Shown here: positions 1 through 6,783 of the stretch, piece by piece | How the letters are laid out: every line of letters starts with the position of its first letter | Numbering within the stretch: the first letter of the stretch is position 1 | Assembly (NCBI GenBank): GCA_002862165.1 | Contig: PKCL01000483.1 | Location: forward strand, 1-8,324 | DNA from: Planctomycetaceae bacterium | GTDB lineage: Bacteria > Planctomycetota > Planctomycetia > Pirellulales > UBA1268 | Length of the DNA: 8,324 nucleotides | Direction of reading: 5' to 3' | Notes under the pieces: generated by a model | Told to the model about the DNA's origin: nothing | The model's database searches: none | The model's input: the letters and a program-made list of their open reading frames with translations, nothing else | Made by a program: the position numbers and the translations under genes

Positions 1-494
1 CCAAAAAACTGTGGGATTATGCGCATTCAGTCTCGTTGGAATGATTTCTAAGAATGCCCTCACAGAAAGTAGAAAATGCATGATTGACACCTTTTGAAAT
101 GTCTCTCTTCCTGACTGAGATTTTTCGTTTCATTATGACGGCTGGAGTGAACGTCCACACAAGTCTGAAAGATATATATAGAGAGACGAATCAAATCACG
201 TCATTTCGAATTATCTGCTACTCGGTTTCATTCTCATGAACGGCATGCATACCACAAACATGTTGTTGTATTGCAGGGAGATGAAAACAACGAGACGTCG
301 ATTCTTCACGACTATTTGTACGGCTCTTACCGGCTAAATGAACCATACGGACGAAGGCCGGTTTATAACGATCAGGATAGCCTGTGAATCTGAACGTCAC
401 TAATCCCCTTCCATGAACCGATCACATTTGTAACGAAAGAAAGGTGCAGTGGATGCCATGGCCGGCCGTCCCACAGCCTCAGAGGAGAAGACAG
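1..494. other. Left-edge region without a supported gene
   Basis: I see no convincing gene here. All three plus frames entering from the left edge close early (frame 3, for example, ends at a TGA at 42-44 after residues reading LWDYAHSVSLE), so the tail of an upstream plus-strand gene is possible but cannot be shown. The stretch is A+T-richer than the genes to its right and includes a simple ATATATA/GAGAGA run near 172-186. A 6-bp inverted repeat ACCGGC (329-334) / GCCGGT (357-362) has a 22-nt loop and no T-tract. A GGCCGGCC palindrome sits at 460-467, close to the next gene. The promoter of the 495-1131 gene pair should lie here, but I could not pick a well-spaced -35/-10 pair. Confidence 0.5.
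483..488 (+). promoter_or_regulatory. Shine-Dalgarno sequence fixing the start at 495
   Basis: The purine run AGGAGA at 483-488, within GAGGAGAAG, lies about 6-7 bases before the ATG at 495. It supports that ATG over the in-frame ATGs at 444 and 453. Those would add a Trp/Pro/Arg-rich stretch (MQWMPWPAVPQPQRRRQ) that does not look like native protein and lacks such a strong ribosome site. Confidence 0.65.
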
Positions 495-797
495 ATGGCG
501 AAAGATACTTGGAGAGTTGTAACACGGGGACGTAACGGCGAACTCATTACTCATGACTTCGATAAGGCTGAAGATATTCCAGTATCTCATCTTCAGGTTG
601 GTATCGATGACTGTAGTACTGATCTTGAACTCAGGGGAGCACCTGTCTTCCGTTCACTTGTTGGACCGATGCCCGAAGGAAAAAATATCATCCGATATGA
701 GACTCCTGAGGTCTTTGAAATGCTGACGAAGGAATGGGCAATACCGAGCCCTCCAAAACGTCGATCACGAAAGAAGAAAACAGCAACTAATGGCTGA
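495..797 (+). CDS. Hypothetical 100-aa protein with a basic C-terminal tail
   Basis: I do not recognise this family, so no function is assigned. From the ATG at 495 the protein has 100 residues, beginning MAKDTWRVVTRG. The body is compact and mixed alpha/beta, with charged and hydrophobic residues alternating (roughly residues 5-80). There is no signal peptide or membrane segment, so it is probably cytoplasmic. The last 16 residues are strongly basic (PPKRRSRKKK at about 86-95), which would suit nucleic-acid or ribosome contact, but that is inference. The stop TGA at 795-797 overlaps the start of the HIT gene by 8 bases in another frame, so the two are almost certainly co-transcribed and probably translationally coupled. 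The start was chosen for its Shine-Dalgarno sequence; a 117-residue form from 444 is possible but unlikely. It may be a lineage-restricted planctomycete protein. Confidence 0.8.
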   Translation: MAKDTWRVVTRGRNGELITHDFDKAEDIPVSHLQVGIDDCSTDLELRGAPVFRSLVGPMPEGKNIIRYETPEVFEMLTKEWAIPSPPKRRSRKKKTATNG

Positions 798-1131
798 GAC
801 GATTTTCGCCAAGATTATCCGTCGGGAGATACCTGCCCGTATCGAACACGAAGATGATGAGTGCCTGGCGTTTCATGACGTTGCACCTCAGGCACCAACC
901 CACATTCTCGTTATTCCCAAAAAGCCTATCTCGAGCCTCGCTGATGTGACCGATGCAGACACTCCTCTGCTCGGTCACCTCATCCGAGTGGCGACAGAAA
1001 TTGCAACCTCACTGCATCTCGAAGAGGGATATCGTCTCGTCGTGAATTGCGGTGATCATGGGGGTCAAACGGTAAACCATCTGCACGTACACCTTCTCGG
1101 CGGCCGCCCACTCAGCTGGCCGCCGGGGTAA
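790..1131 (+). CDS. HIT-family (HINT-type) purine nucleotide hydrolase
   Basis: This is a histidine triad protein of the Hint branch. Family members hydrolyse the phosphoramidate bond in AMP-linked amines or lysyl-adenylate and bind purine nucleotides as homodimers in the cytoplasm. At 113 residues it has the normal Hint length. The N-terminus TIFAKIIRREIPA (residues 4-16) and the segment AFHDVAPQAPTHILVIPK (27-44) are typical. The catalytic triad HLHVH is complete at His97, His99 and His101, preceded by GGQTVN (91-96) and followed by LLGGRPLSWPPG, the expected Hint C-terminus. No key residue is missing, so the enzyme should be active. The ATG lies inside the end of the 100-aa gene (ATGGCTGA shared), pointing to coupled translation; AAGAAG upstream may serve as a weak ribosome site. 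The stop TAA at 1129-1131 is followed in frame by a second TAA 15 bases on, within a short repeat. The physiological substrate is unknown. Confidence 0.95.
   Translation: MAETIFAKIIRREIPARIEHEDDECLAFHDVAPQAPTHILVIPKKPISSLADVTDADTPLLGHLIRVATEIATSLHLEEGYRLVVNCGDHGGQTVNHLHVHLLGGRPLSWPPG
1098..1125. repeat. GC-rich inverted repeat in the HIT gene end
   Basis: CGGCGGCC (1098-1105) and GGCCGCCG (1118-1125) are perfect 8-bp inverted copies around a 12-base loop. The structure lies in the codons for GGRPLSWPPG, just before the stop. A transcript could form a strong hairpin here, but no T-run follows on either strand, so it is not a classic intrinsic terminator. It could act as a 3' stability element for the two-gene transcript, or be a by-product of GC-rich Gly/Arg/Pro codons. 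Confidence 0.55.
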
Positions 1132-1151
1132 CAGGCTTCGGGATAACAAGC
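1125..1151 (+). repeat. 15-bp-period direct repeat duplicating the HIT stop
   Basis: GGGGTAACAGGC (1125-1136) is repeated as GGGATAACAAGC (1140-1151), matching at 10 of 12 bases with a 15-base offset. Because the offset is a multiple of three, the HIT gene has two in-frame TAA stops, at 1129-1131 and 1144-1146. It looks like a decayed tandem duplication across the gene end. Confidence 0.6.
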
Positions 1152-1183
1152 GGTGGTAGCGACTCGAAATGAGATCTCACCAA

Positions 1184-1228
1184 AGACCATCCGACCAGAG
1201 CCCATCCGAACAGAGCCCATCCAAAGCC
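1184..1228 (+). repeat. Three imperfect 15-bp tandem units
   Basis: Units begin at 1184, 1199 and 1214: AGACCATCCGACCAG, AGCCCATCCGAACAG and AGCCCATCCAAAGCC. Units 1 and 2 differ at two positions and units 2 and 3 at four, all in unit 3's second half. The array lies in the convergent gap, ending 8 bases before the stop of the giant minus-strand gene. With three degenerate units and no spacers it is a minisatellite-like slippage product rather than a CRISPR. Confidence 0.75.
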
Positions 1229-1236
1229 TAATCAGA

Positions 1237-4200
1237 CTAGCGCCACCATCCTCGGACTCGATCGAAGAAACCTTCATCCTCTTCGACGGCTTCATCTTCA
1301 GCCTTAACGCGTCGCTCTGCACGACGGGCAACTCGTTTCGCAACCCGTTCTGCCTGCTCATCACTTACGGTCGCCTGCAGAAATCGTGGCCAGTAACCCT
1401 CAAGCCTCGAAAGAACTCGTGCTGTTGATCCAGCCGCAAGTTCACTCTCCATCTCATTGAGCAGTGCGTGAAGCTCATTCTGCTGAGATTGATTGAATAT
1501 CAAGTCATAGACTTCCACCTCATCAATTTCTACAACTCCTGGCCCGAGCATATCGAACCTCAGACGCAATGACTCGTTCGGATCACTCGGAAGGTCTGTT
1601 ACTTGTAAGACAAAACGGTTCCATCCTTCGTGCAGCGGGCGGCCGCCAGCCGCAGAACCCACTGGGGCAAACCGGTAATACTGCTCACCATCCTTAACGC
1701 CTTCTACCGCAATTCGAAAAGGAGGCTGAGGCCCCGATGGAGGCAACCGCAGCCACACAGCAACACTCAGGCGGCCCGTGTGGGGTGGCTGAAATGGATT
1801 ACTCCGTACCGTCGCAAGCTCCCCGACTGAAGTCATTCGAACAGCTTGATTTTCCCCATCACTACCAACCGTTGGTGAGACTGTGTTAATTAATTCAAGC
1901 TGCCCCGCAGCACTCTCGATAAGTTCCCACCCTGTAACGCCGCCACCGAGCCTCGGCAATTCGAACCCCGGATTATCTAATACTGTGATAAGTGGAGGTG
2001 TTTCCAACACTGCTTGGCGTTTCCGTAAATCGGCCACACTCTCCTCAATCATCTGAACAGCACCTTCCTCGAAACGGACCGTTGCTGCATTCGGCGGCGT
2101 GCCTGCTCCTGGTCCATGAAGCCGAATCACGCGTAGACTCCATGGTGAAAGACCAACCACCAGTTGATTATCAACCGTGGAAAAGTCCTGCTTGGTAACA
2201 ACATCGACTCCCTCTACGGCAGCACTGAGACTTACGTTCACATCCGCTGCCATTCGACTAGCGTTTCCAACAAGCAGCCACGAAGAATTATTTCCCCGAA
2301 CAAAACGAACTGGGAACTCTGCAGGAACGCCCTTTAAAGACTGCATATCTCGCTTCGGAAAAGACAGAAAGGCCTGCCGAACAGCAGCATCACTCACAGT
2401 AAGTTCAGCCCAACGAAGTGACTCATCAAAAATCACTTCCGCATCTGCTGTTGCCAGACCCAGCAGCAACGGCTCTTGCCGCTTGGCTCCACCGCTTACT
2501 GCGTGCACAACACTCGAACCTAAGAATTCCGATGCATCAAATGGTCCATGTGGTAGTACCGCTGCAATATCCACCTGCTTAGGCTGCTCGAGAAGAGCAA
2601 GCCCTCTCCGTGATGCACGACGCTCCCAAGCTGATACTGATGCCGACTGATTGGCAGTCGCAATCGTTGCGGCATCTATCTCATCTTCGGTGACAGAGTG
2701 AAGCCGAGGTGCAACAAAAACAGCATTTCCAGAATGCGTTAATGCTGCTGGATCAAGACCAAGCTCGTATAACACCGCCTGCTCTTGTGACTGGCCAGCA
2801 ACAACTGGTCTGAATCGCTCAGCGACTGAACCAGTAAACATCAACGTCGTTGGCATGATGTAGTAATTCCAACCAGTCTCGGTAGCAACCGTACGAGCAA
2901 TATTCTGATGGAGTGTTGCTATCTGCTCTGAACGCCATGCAAGCCATGACGAACGCAGCTCTCCTTCAACCGCAGCAGCACGGGTCACAAATCGATTGGG
3001 ACCCGAATCCTGAAGAACATGTTTCCCCTTCCCCGTCTGCTGCACAAATCTCAGAAATGTTGCATCGTCGAGTCCCCAGGCAACACCAGGTAAATGAAGC
3101 CAGCCTTCAGCAGGCAGCACGACGGCCACACCGTCAACAATTCCAGATCCTCGCAGCCGCTCAACAAGCTCGGCCACAACATTAAGCACAGCAGCCTGAA
3201 CACGAGGATCAAGAACATTGTAATGGCGACTCACCAGTGTCTCGGATGCCTCACGAACTTCACCGTCGCGACCTACGCACAAAATCCCAGGCTGGCATCC
3301 GTCACGTGCAAGAAGACTCTCAAGTTGCGGATGAACACCGTCAAACTGAAGCGTAGGAACGAGTTCCATACCCGCCTGTTCACACGTGCGACAGAGTAAT
3401 GCGAGGCGGTTCTCCTCATCGAATGAAGGATTGCCTGAGCCCCCTTCCCAGCGTGGCCCTCCGGCAGTTACGGCTGACTGCCAAAGACTCGCACCGCCAG
3501 CGTACACATCAACAGCCAAACCAGTTACATGCTGACTCTTTAGCCGCTCCGCAGTCTGCCGCACTTCGTTGTACCAGCGAACCCAGCCAGCTGGCTGGTC
3601 AGCACCGACGTCACCACCGGACAACGCCAACGTTGCCTTCCGCGGTACTGGTACGAAAATTCGACGCTCCCCATAGCCACTCACCGGCAACACGGAGTCA
3701 TTCATTCTCTCGGGCCCACGGTACACTGCCACACGGCCAACTGTTGCTGTCTGTCGTCGCGATGAATTACTGATCACAAGTAACGGTGATCGGGTTTTCG
3801 GCCAGAAGACAAACCGATGTCGCTGAAGCACAACCGGCTCACCGGCAAGCGACCGTGGCACCTCAAATCCACCGTCATGCTGAACTAAGACAAACGCATC
3901 ACCGGCATTCTGCTCAAGTACTGACACACCAATAGCAACATGCTGATCACTCGGGTACACGATTTCTACAGCATGTGGTCGCCCAGGAACGGCGTCAGTA
4001 ATGACAATGCCTTCCCATGTCGGTACTCCGGAAGCACTCATTGGCGGGAGCCGAAGCATTGCGCCGAGTTCATGCGGCTCAACTGTCGAATGTCCAGTCG
4101 AGAGTAGACCATTAAACCGTGGCATCAGGCTATCAACAGAAGGTACCTTAGGAAGGCCCGGCATTGGCACTTTCGGCAGTGACAAAGAAGGCATTCGGTT

Positions 4201-5286
4201 GGCGGCATCTCCAAGCGACGGCATCGGCATCGCCGGCAGCGTCAGCCTCCTCATGGACGCCATTGATGCTGCTGCCTGCCCCGGTAGACGGCGTAATCGT
4301 TCATGCAAACGTGGACTCCCGGGGTCAAGTTCATAGACCAAATCCCACGCGCCGTCACCCTCTACGCTTGGCGCCATGATTTGAGGAGAGACTACAAACT
4401 CTTTTGTGGACGACGCCAACGAGCGAGACCATCGCAGGCTGCCCTGCTCAACTGCTTCAACCTGAAATTGATACACACCAGGCGCTGGTGGCATTTCACA
4501 CTCAAAAACAACTGGCTTCCATTCCTCTAGAACAATGCCCTCAACAGCAGCCACTGGCTCAAAAGGAAGCAACGGTTGAGATTGCGTCTGCAACTCTTCG
4601 CCTGTTCGAAGGTTCTTTAAAACGAGACGAAGGTTAACGTTCCCATATCCTGCCGCACGTTTTGGCAGTAACGGATGAACATCGATACGAGCCGTCTTCT
4701 CAGCCAGCCACTTTCCATTGGGCGATGCCGGTGGAGTAAATCGCATTCGCAAGAGATCTCCTGCTACCGGACCAACCGTCAGACGATTTCCACTACCGTC
4801 AAGCTGATGCAAAGATTGGTCGACCAAAAATGCAGCAACAGAGCCTTCGATTCCAACTCCTGTTTCCCCAACACCCGTATCCGTTGGACGCAACCAAATC
4901 CGCAAATGCTTTGATTGCCAATCATGAATCCGTAAGTCGATACCACCCCCATCGAGTGGCCGTGTATTCTCAATAACCAGGGCTGATCCTTCACGATGCA
5001 ATCCAACAGCTTCATCTGCTTTTTCCGTAAGCAAGCACCAATCAATATCTTCTTTAGCCCGGCTACTAATGAAATTATCGGGCACAGTGTTTTTCGATGA
5101 AGGATTTGTCTGGATCTCAATACGCCCTGTCCACGACCGTTTATCGCCGCCCCCCCACTCAATTCGTAACCGAACAGGTGGTGGGGCAATAGATTCAGCT
5201 GCACACGACGCGCGCGGTAGCACAACTACCGTTACGACAAGGATGAAGAGCACCTTGAACAAATGGGCAACCTGATTGAGAGCCAT
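1237..5286 (-). CDS. Giant secreted multidomain protein with possible GHL10-like TIM barrel and C-terminal lectin-like domain
   Basis: The 1349-residue protein opens with a Sec signal peptide: short polar start, hydrophobic core LFKVLFILVVTVVVL (9-23), probable cleavage near SCA-A (27-30). Residues 30-320 look like beta-sandwich domains. A Pro/Met/Leu-rich linker follows (about 348-391, with LPKVP twice), then another beta domain (about 420-530). Residues about 565-810 resemble the barrel of family-10-like glycosyl hydrolases (GHL10): TGLAVDVYAG (588-597), AGMELVPTLQFD (638-649), YNVLDPRVQAAVLNVVAELV (689-708), VDGVAVV (717-723), and a helix with WLAWRSEQI. The acidic residues usual after the DG(I/V) strand are absent here (VLPAEGW). 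Residues about 1100-1262 read like a CBM/galactose-binding jellyroll (DNPGFELP ... VTGWEL ... EIDEVEVYDL). The C-terminus is helical and charged (1264-1338), ending FFDRVRGWWR. The start is fixed by an in-frame TGA just upstream, though no clear Shine-Dalgarno is seen. Enzyme activity is unproven; a carbohydrate-binding surface protein is an equal reading. Confidence 0.85.
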   Translation of the reverse strand: MALNQVAHLFKVLFILVVTVVVLPRASCAAESIAPPPVRLRIEWGGGDKRSWTGRIEIQTNPSSKNTVPDNFISSRAKEDIDWCLLTEKADEAVGLHREGSALVIENTRPLDGGGIDLRIHDWQSKHLRIWLRPTDTGVGETGVGIEGSVAAFLVDQSLHQLDGSGNRLTVGPVAGDLLRMRFTPPASPNGKWLAEKTARIDVHPLLPKRAAGYGNVNLRLVLKNLRTGEELQTQSQPLLPFEPVAAVEGIVLEEWKPVVFECEMPPAPGVYQFQVEAVEQGSLRWSRSLASSTKEFVVSPQIMAPSVEGDGAWDLVYELDPGSPRLHERLRRLPGQAAASMASMRRLTLPAMPMPSLGDAANRMPSLSLPKVPMPGLPKVPSVDSLMPRFNGLLSTGHSTVEPHELGAMLRLPPMSASGVPTWEGIVITDAVPGRPHAVEIVYPSDQHVAIGVSVLEQNAGDAFVLVQHDGGFEVPRSLAGEPVVLQRHRFVFWPKTRSPLLVISNSSRRQTATVGRVAVYRGPERMNDSVLPVSGYGERRIFVPVPRKATLALSGGDVGADQPAGWVRWYNEVRQTAERLKSQHVTGLAVDVYAGGASLWQSAVTAGGPRWEGGSGNPSFDEENRLALLCRTCEQAGMELVPTLQFDGVHPQLESLLARDGCQPGILCVGRDGEVREASETLVSRHYNVLDPRVQAAVLNVVAELVERLRGSGIVDGVAVVLPAEGWLHLPGVAWGLDDATFLRFVQQTGKGKHVLQDSGPNRFVTRAAAVEGELRSSWLAWRSEQIATLHQNIARTVATETGWNYYIMPTTLMFTGSVAERFRPVVAGQSQEQAVLYELGLDPAALTHSGNAVFVAPRLHSVTEDEIDAATIATANQSASVSAWERRASRRGLALLEQPKQVDIAAVLPHGPFDASEFLGSSVVHAVSGGAKRQEPLLLGLATADAEVIFDESLRWAELTVSDAAVRQAFLSFPKRDMQSLKGVPAEFPVRFVRGNNSSWLLVGNASRMAADVNVSLSAAVEGVDVVTKQDFSTVDNQLVVGLSPWSLRVIRLHGPGAGTPPNAATVRFEEGAVQMIEESVADLRKRQAVLETPPLITVLDNPGFELPRLGGGVTGWELIESAAGQLELINTVSPTVGSDGENQAVRMTSVGELATVRSNPFQPPHTGRLSVAVWLRLPPSGPQPPFRIAVEGVKDGEQYYRFAPVGSAAGGRPLHEGWNRFVLQVTDLPSDPNESLRLRFDMLGPGVVEIDEVEVYDLIFNQSQQNELHALLNEMESELAAGSTARVLSRLEGYWPRFLQATVSDEQAERVAKRVARRAERRVKAEDEAVEEDEGFFDRVRGWWR

Positions 5287-5452
5287 TACAGTAAAATTTC
5301 ACACAATAGATCTGCAACGGAATCGCACCGTCAGCGAAATTCACCATCCACCTGTTTGATAGGAAACACGAAGGTTTCGGTGATGCCGGGATACTATCAA
5401 TCAAGGGTTTTGAGGGCAAAACCAGATCAGCAGCAAAATCGCACTCTTTGGA
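5287..5452. other. 166-bp gap between two minus-strand genes
   Basis: This spacer separates the stop of the sulfatase-like gene from the start of the giant secreted gene. It is long enough for a promoter, but I found no well-spaced -35/-10 pair. A 6-bp inverted repeat GGTTTT (5406-5411) / AAAACC (5418-5423) with a 6-base loop lies 30 bases past the upstream stop. It is not followed by a T-run in the minus-strand direction, so termination there is doubtful. Confidence 0.4.
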
Positions 5453-6742
5453 CTATCGACGGTTTAATCCCTCATTCACCAATACCTCTGGCAGAGGATC
5501 CATAACAGCACCAGAACCCTGGTGTCCTAGGGCATCAAGGCAGTCTGCGAGGGCTTCTGAAACCTCTTGGGACCGATCTGCAACATCAGACAGGTCAAAG
5601 AAATCATCAGGCTTCAGAAAAAGCTCCGGCTGTTCGTCACGTGGCTCCACAAGGGACCAACCAGCAACAGTGAGTGCCCGACCGCCGCCACCGACGCTAC
5701 ACACTCGGTCTCGAAAGCCACGCCGCCACAGTCCGGCATCATCGCCGAAGAGACGCTGAATGCTTCTTCCTAATCCTCGAGGAATTTTTTCCAATGGTTC
5801 AGACAATCTATTCTCACCCTCCACACCAACAATCAGTTCACCCACTGTTACACCTAAGTCTGCTGGCATAAGAAGCCCACCAAATCGCTGGCTTGCCTGC
5901 CGATCTGTTGGATCGACGAGGATCGCCGGCAGGTGACTCAGTTCTGTGTATGGTGCTGGCTCATCGGCCCCAACCCCGACTTGACCATGTAACCCCAGAG
6001 GTAGACCCCGGAGTCCAAGCAAGAGCATGCCGAATCGCTGCCATCTGGCACTGACGCTTGTTACAAGTCGACCAAGCCATTCATCCATGTGCGCAATCTC
6101 ACCAGCAAAGATCTGTCGTACCGCACTCACCCGATCAGGATCCGTTTTCTGTGTGACTGTAAACTCTGGAATCTCAGCGGAATTTCCTGCCGGCGGATCA
6201 TCTTCATCAAAAAACCCATCCCGCCAGACCTGCGGTGCATCCCATGACACACCAAGGCTGCCAAGGTGACACCACAAAAGATCTGTCTTTCCTTTTTCAA
6301 ATTCGGATACAGCCGCACTTAAAACACGCCCACAACTACTTTCCTCTTCCGCCTCAACTGTCACCGACAAACGTTGAGGTGCAACACGAACAACATTCAG
6401 ATTTGAAAACTGTGACACGAGGTCGGAGAATTGCTCCTCGGCATCTGTGACGACTGTCACGTTCCACCCACGTGCCTCGGCAGCAGCGAGTGGCCCAGCG
6501 GCGGTGTCCTGCCAGTCGGTCGCATGTCCCATCGCGAGTTCACGGAGCGTTTGAGTTGAATCTATTGTTCCAGCAAGTACTCGATCACATGTCAGACCAG
6601 CCGAAGCAAGCTGGCAGAGGGTTGGATTAGATGCCCATGTTGCACCAAACGGGGAAAGCATCCACGCCGGAAGCCGATCAACAGTCACAAGAAGCCATCC
6701 TTCAGGGAGTTCTCCTTGCCAATGAGGTGGTGTTTGATTCAT
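5453..6742 (-). CDS. Sulfatase/alkaline-phosphatase-superfamily protein, probable pseudoenzyme
   Basis: The 429-residue protein follows the order of landmarks of the sulfatase fold. LLVTVDRLPAWMLSPFG (17-33) matches the usual first strand and DxLR..hlg.yG segment. NPTLCQLASAGLTCDRV (39-55) matches the TPnlDrLAxxGxxF segment. GEIAHMDEWLGRLV (214-227) matches the Y..E(V/I).hmD..iG.ll helix. LPLGLHGQVGVG (247-258) and YTELSHLPAILVDP (265-278) match the GeHg..gK and rvPlii.P region. PELFLKPDDFFDLSDVADRSQEV (372-394) resembles the C-terminal eLYDL..DP.E..N. The nucleophile motif C/S-x-P-x-R is absent (GTIDSTQTL at that point), and the metal-binding Asp-His before the GxHG loop is replaced (LGLRGLPLG). 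There is no signal peptide, so it should be cytoplasmic, unlike most sulfatases. It is best read as a non-catalytic relative, perhaps a binding or regulatory protein. Its start lies in a 17-bp tandem repeat. Confidence 0.85.
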   Translation of the reverse strand: MNQTPPHWQGELPEGWLLVTVDRLPAWMLSPFGATWASNPTLCQLASAGLTCDRVLAGTIDSTQTLRELAMGHATDWQDTAAGPLAAAEARGWNVTVVTDAEEQFSDLVSQFSNLNVVRVAPQRLSVTVEAEEESSCGRVLSAAVSEFEKGKTDLLWCHLGSLGVSWDAPQVWRDGFFDEDDPPAGNSAEIPEFTVTQKTDPDRVSAVRQIFAGEIAHMDEWLGRLVTSVSARWQRFGMLLLGLRGLPLGLHGQVGVGADEPAPYTELSHLPAILVDPTDRQASQRFGGLLMPADLGVTVGELIVGVEGENRLSEPLEKIPRGLGRSIQRLFGDDAGLWRRGFRDRVCSVGGGGRALTVAGWSLVEPRDEQPELFLKPDDFFDLSDVADRSQEVSEALADCLDALGHQGSGAVMDPLPEVLVNEGLNRR

Positions 6743-6766
6743 GCTCTTGTTTGATTCATGCTCTTG
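6731..6766 (-). repeat. Exact 17-bp tandem duplication over a start codon
   Basis: The unit TTTGATTCATGCTCTTG (plus strand) occurs at 6733-6749 and again, identically, at 6750-6766; the period-17 match extends left to 6731. On the minus strand each copy carries CAAGAGC-ATG-AATCAAA, that is, the start codon and first codons of the sulfatase-like gene. Because 17 is not a multiple of three, the two ATGs are in different frames. Perfect identity suggests a recent slippage event or selection to keep it. Confidence 0.9.
6739..6759 (-). CDS. Six-codon mini-ORF MNQTRA overlapping the downstream start
   Basis: The upstream copy of the duplicated start reads ATG AAT CAA ACA AGA GCA TGA, encoding MNQTRA. 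Its TGA overlaps the ATG of the sulfatase-like gene in the classic ATGA arrangement. That geometry favours termination-reinitiation, so ribosomes starting at the upstream ATG could feed the main gene or dampen it. There is no strong Shine-Dalgarno: AAGAG lies only one base before each ATG, which is too close to be ideal. Translation is therefore unproven and the peptide itself is unlikely to have a function. Confidence 0.35.
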   Translation of the reverse strand: MNQTRA

Positions 6767-6783
6767 GTTGTTAATTTCAAGGT

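Noticed and set aside
218..400. 60-residue minus-strand open frame
   Set aside because: No ribosome site, no recognisable features, and an A+T-rich non-coding-like context.
444..494. 17-residue N-terminal extension of the 100-aa protein
   Set aside because: The segment is Trp/Pro/Arg-rich and a much better Shine-Dalgarno serves the ATG at 495.
458..535. Overlapping short frame starting MAGRPTASEEK
   Set aside because: It closes after about 25 codons, has no good ribosome site, and overlaps the 100-aa gene in another frame; it could only be a uORF without further support.
1184..1228. CRISPR array
   Set aside because: Units are only 15 bp, directly abutting without spacers and degenerate; no cas genes are nearby.
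1153..1428. Plus-strand frame through the 15-bp repeats (IRPEPIRTEPIQ)
   Set aside because: The repetitive peptide is only the translation of the tandem repeats, and the rest is antisense to the giant gene.
2177..3773. Several plus-strand open frames of 90-157 residues
   Set aside because: They lie antisense inside the well-supported 1349-aa gene, and their Ser/Arg/Gln-rich compositions look like shadow translations.
4779..5225. 148-residue minus-strand frame within the giant gene
   Set aside because: It is out of frame with the signal peptide and domain pattern of the main protein and shows no features of its own.
5263..5286. Lipoprotein signal on the giant protein
   Set aside because: The Cys at residue 28 is preceded by RAS, which does not fit the lipobox (Leu or similar at -3), so a normal Sec cleavage is preferred.
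5406..5423. Intrinsic terminator after the sulfatase-like gene
   Set aside because: The stem is only 6 bp, A/T-rich, and not followed by a T-run on the minus strand.
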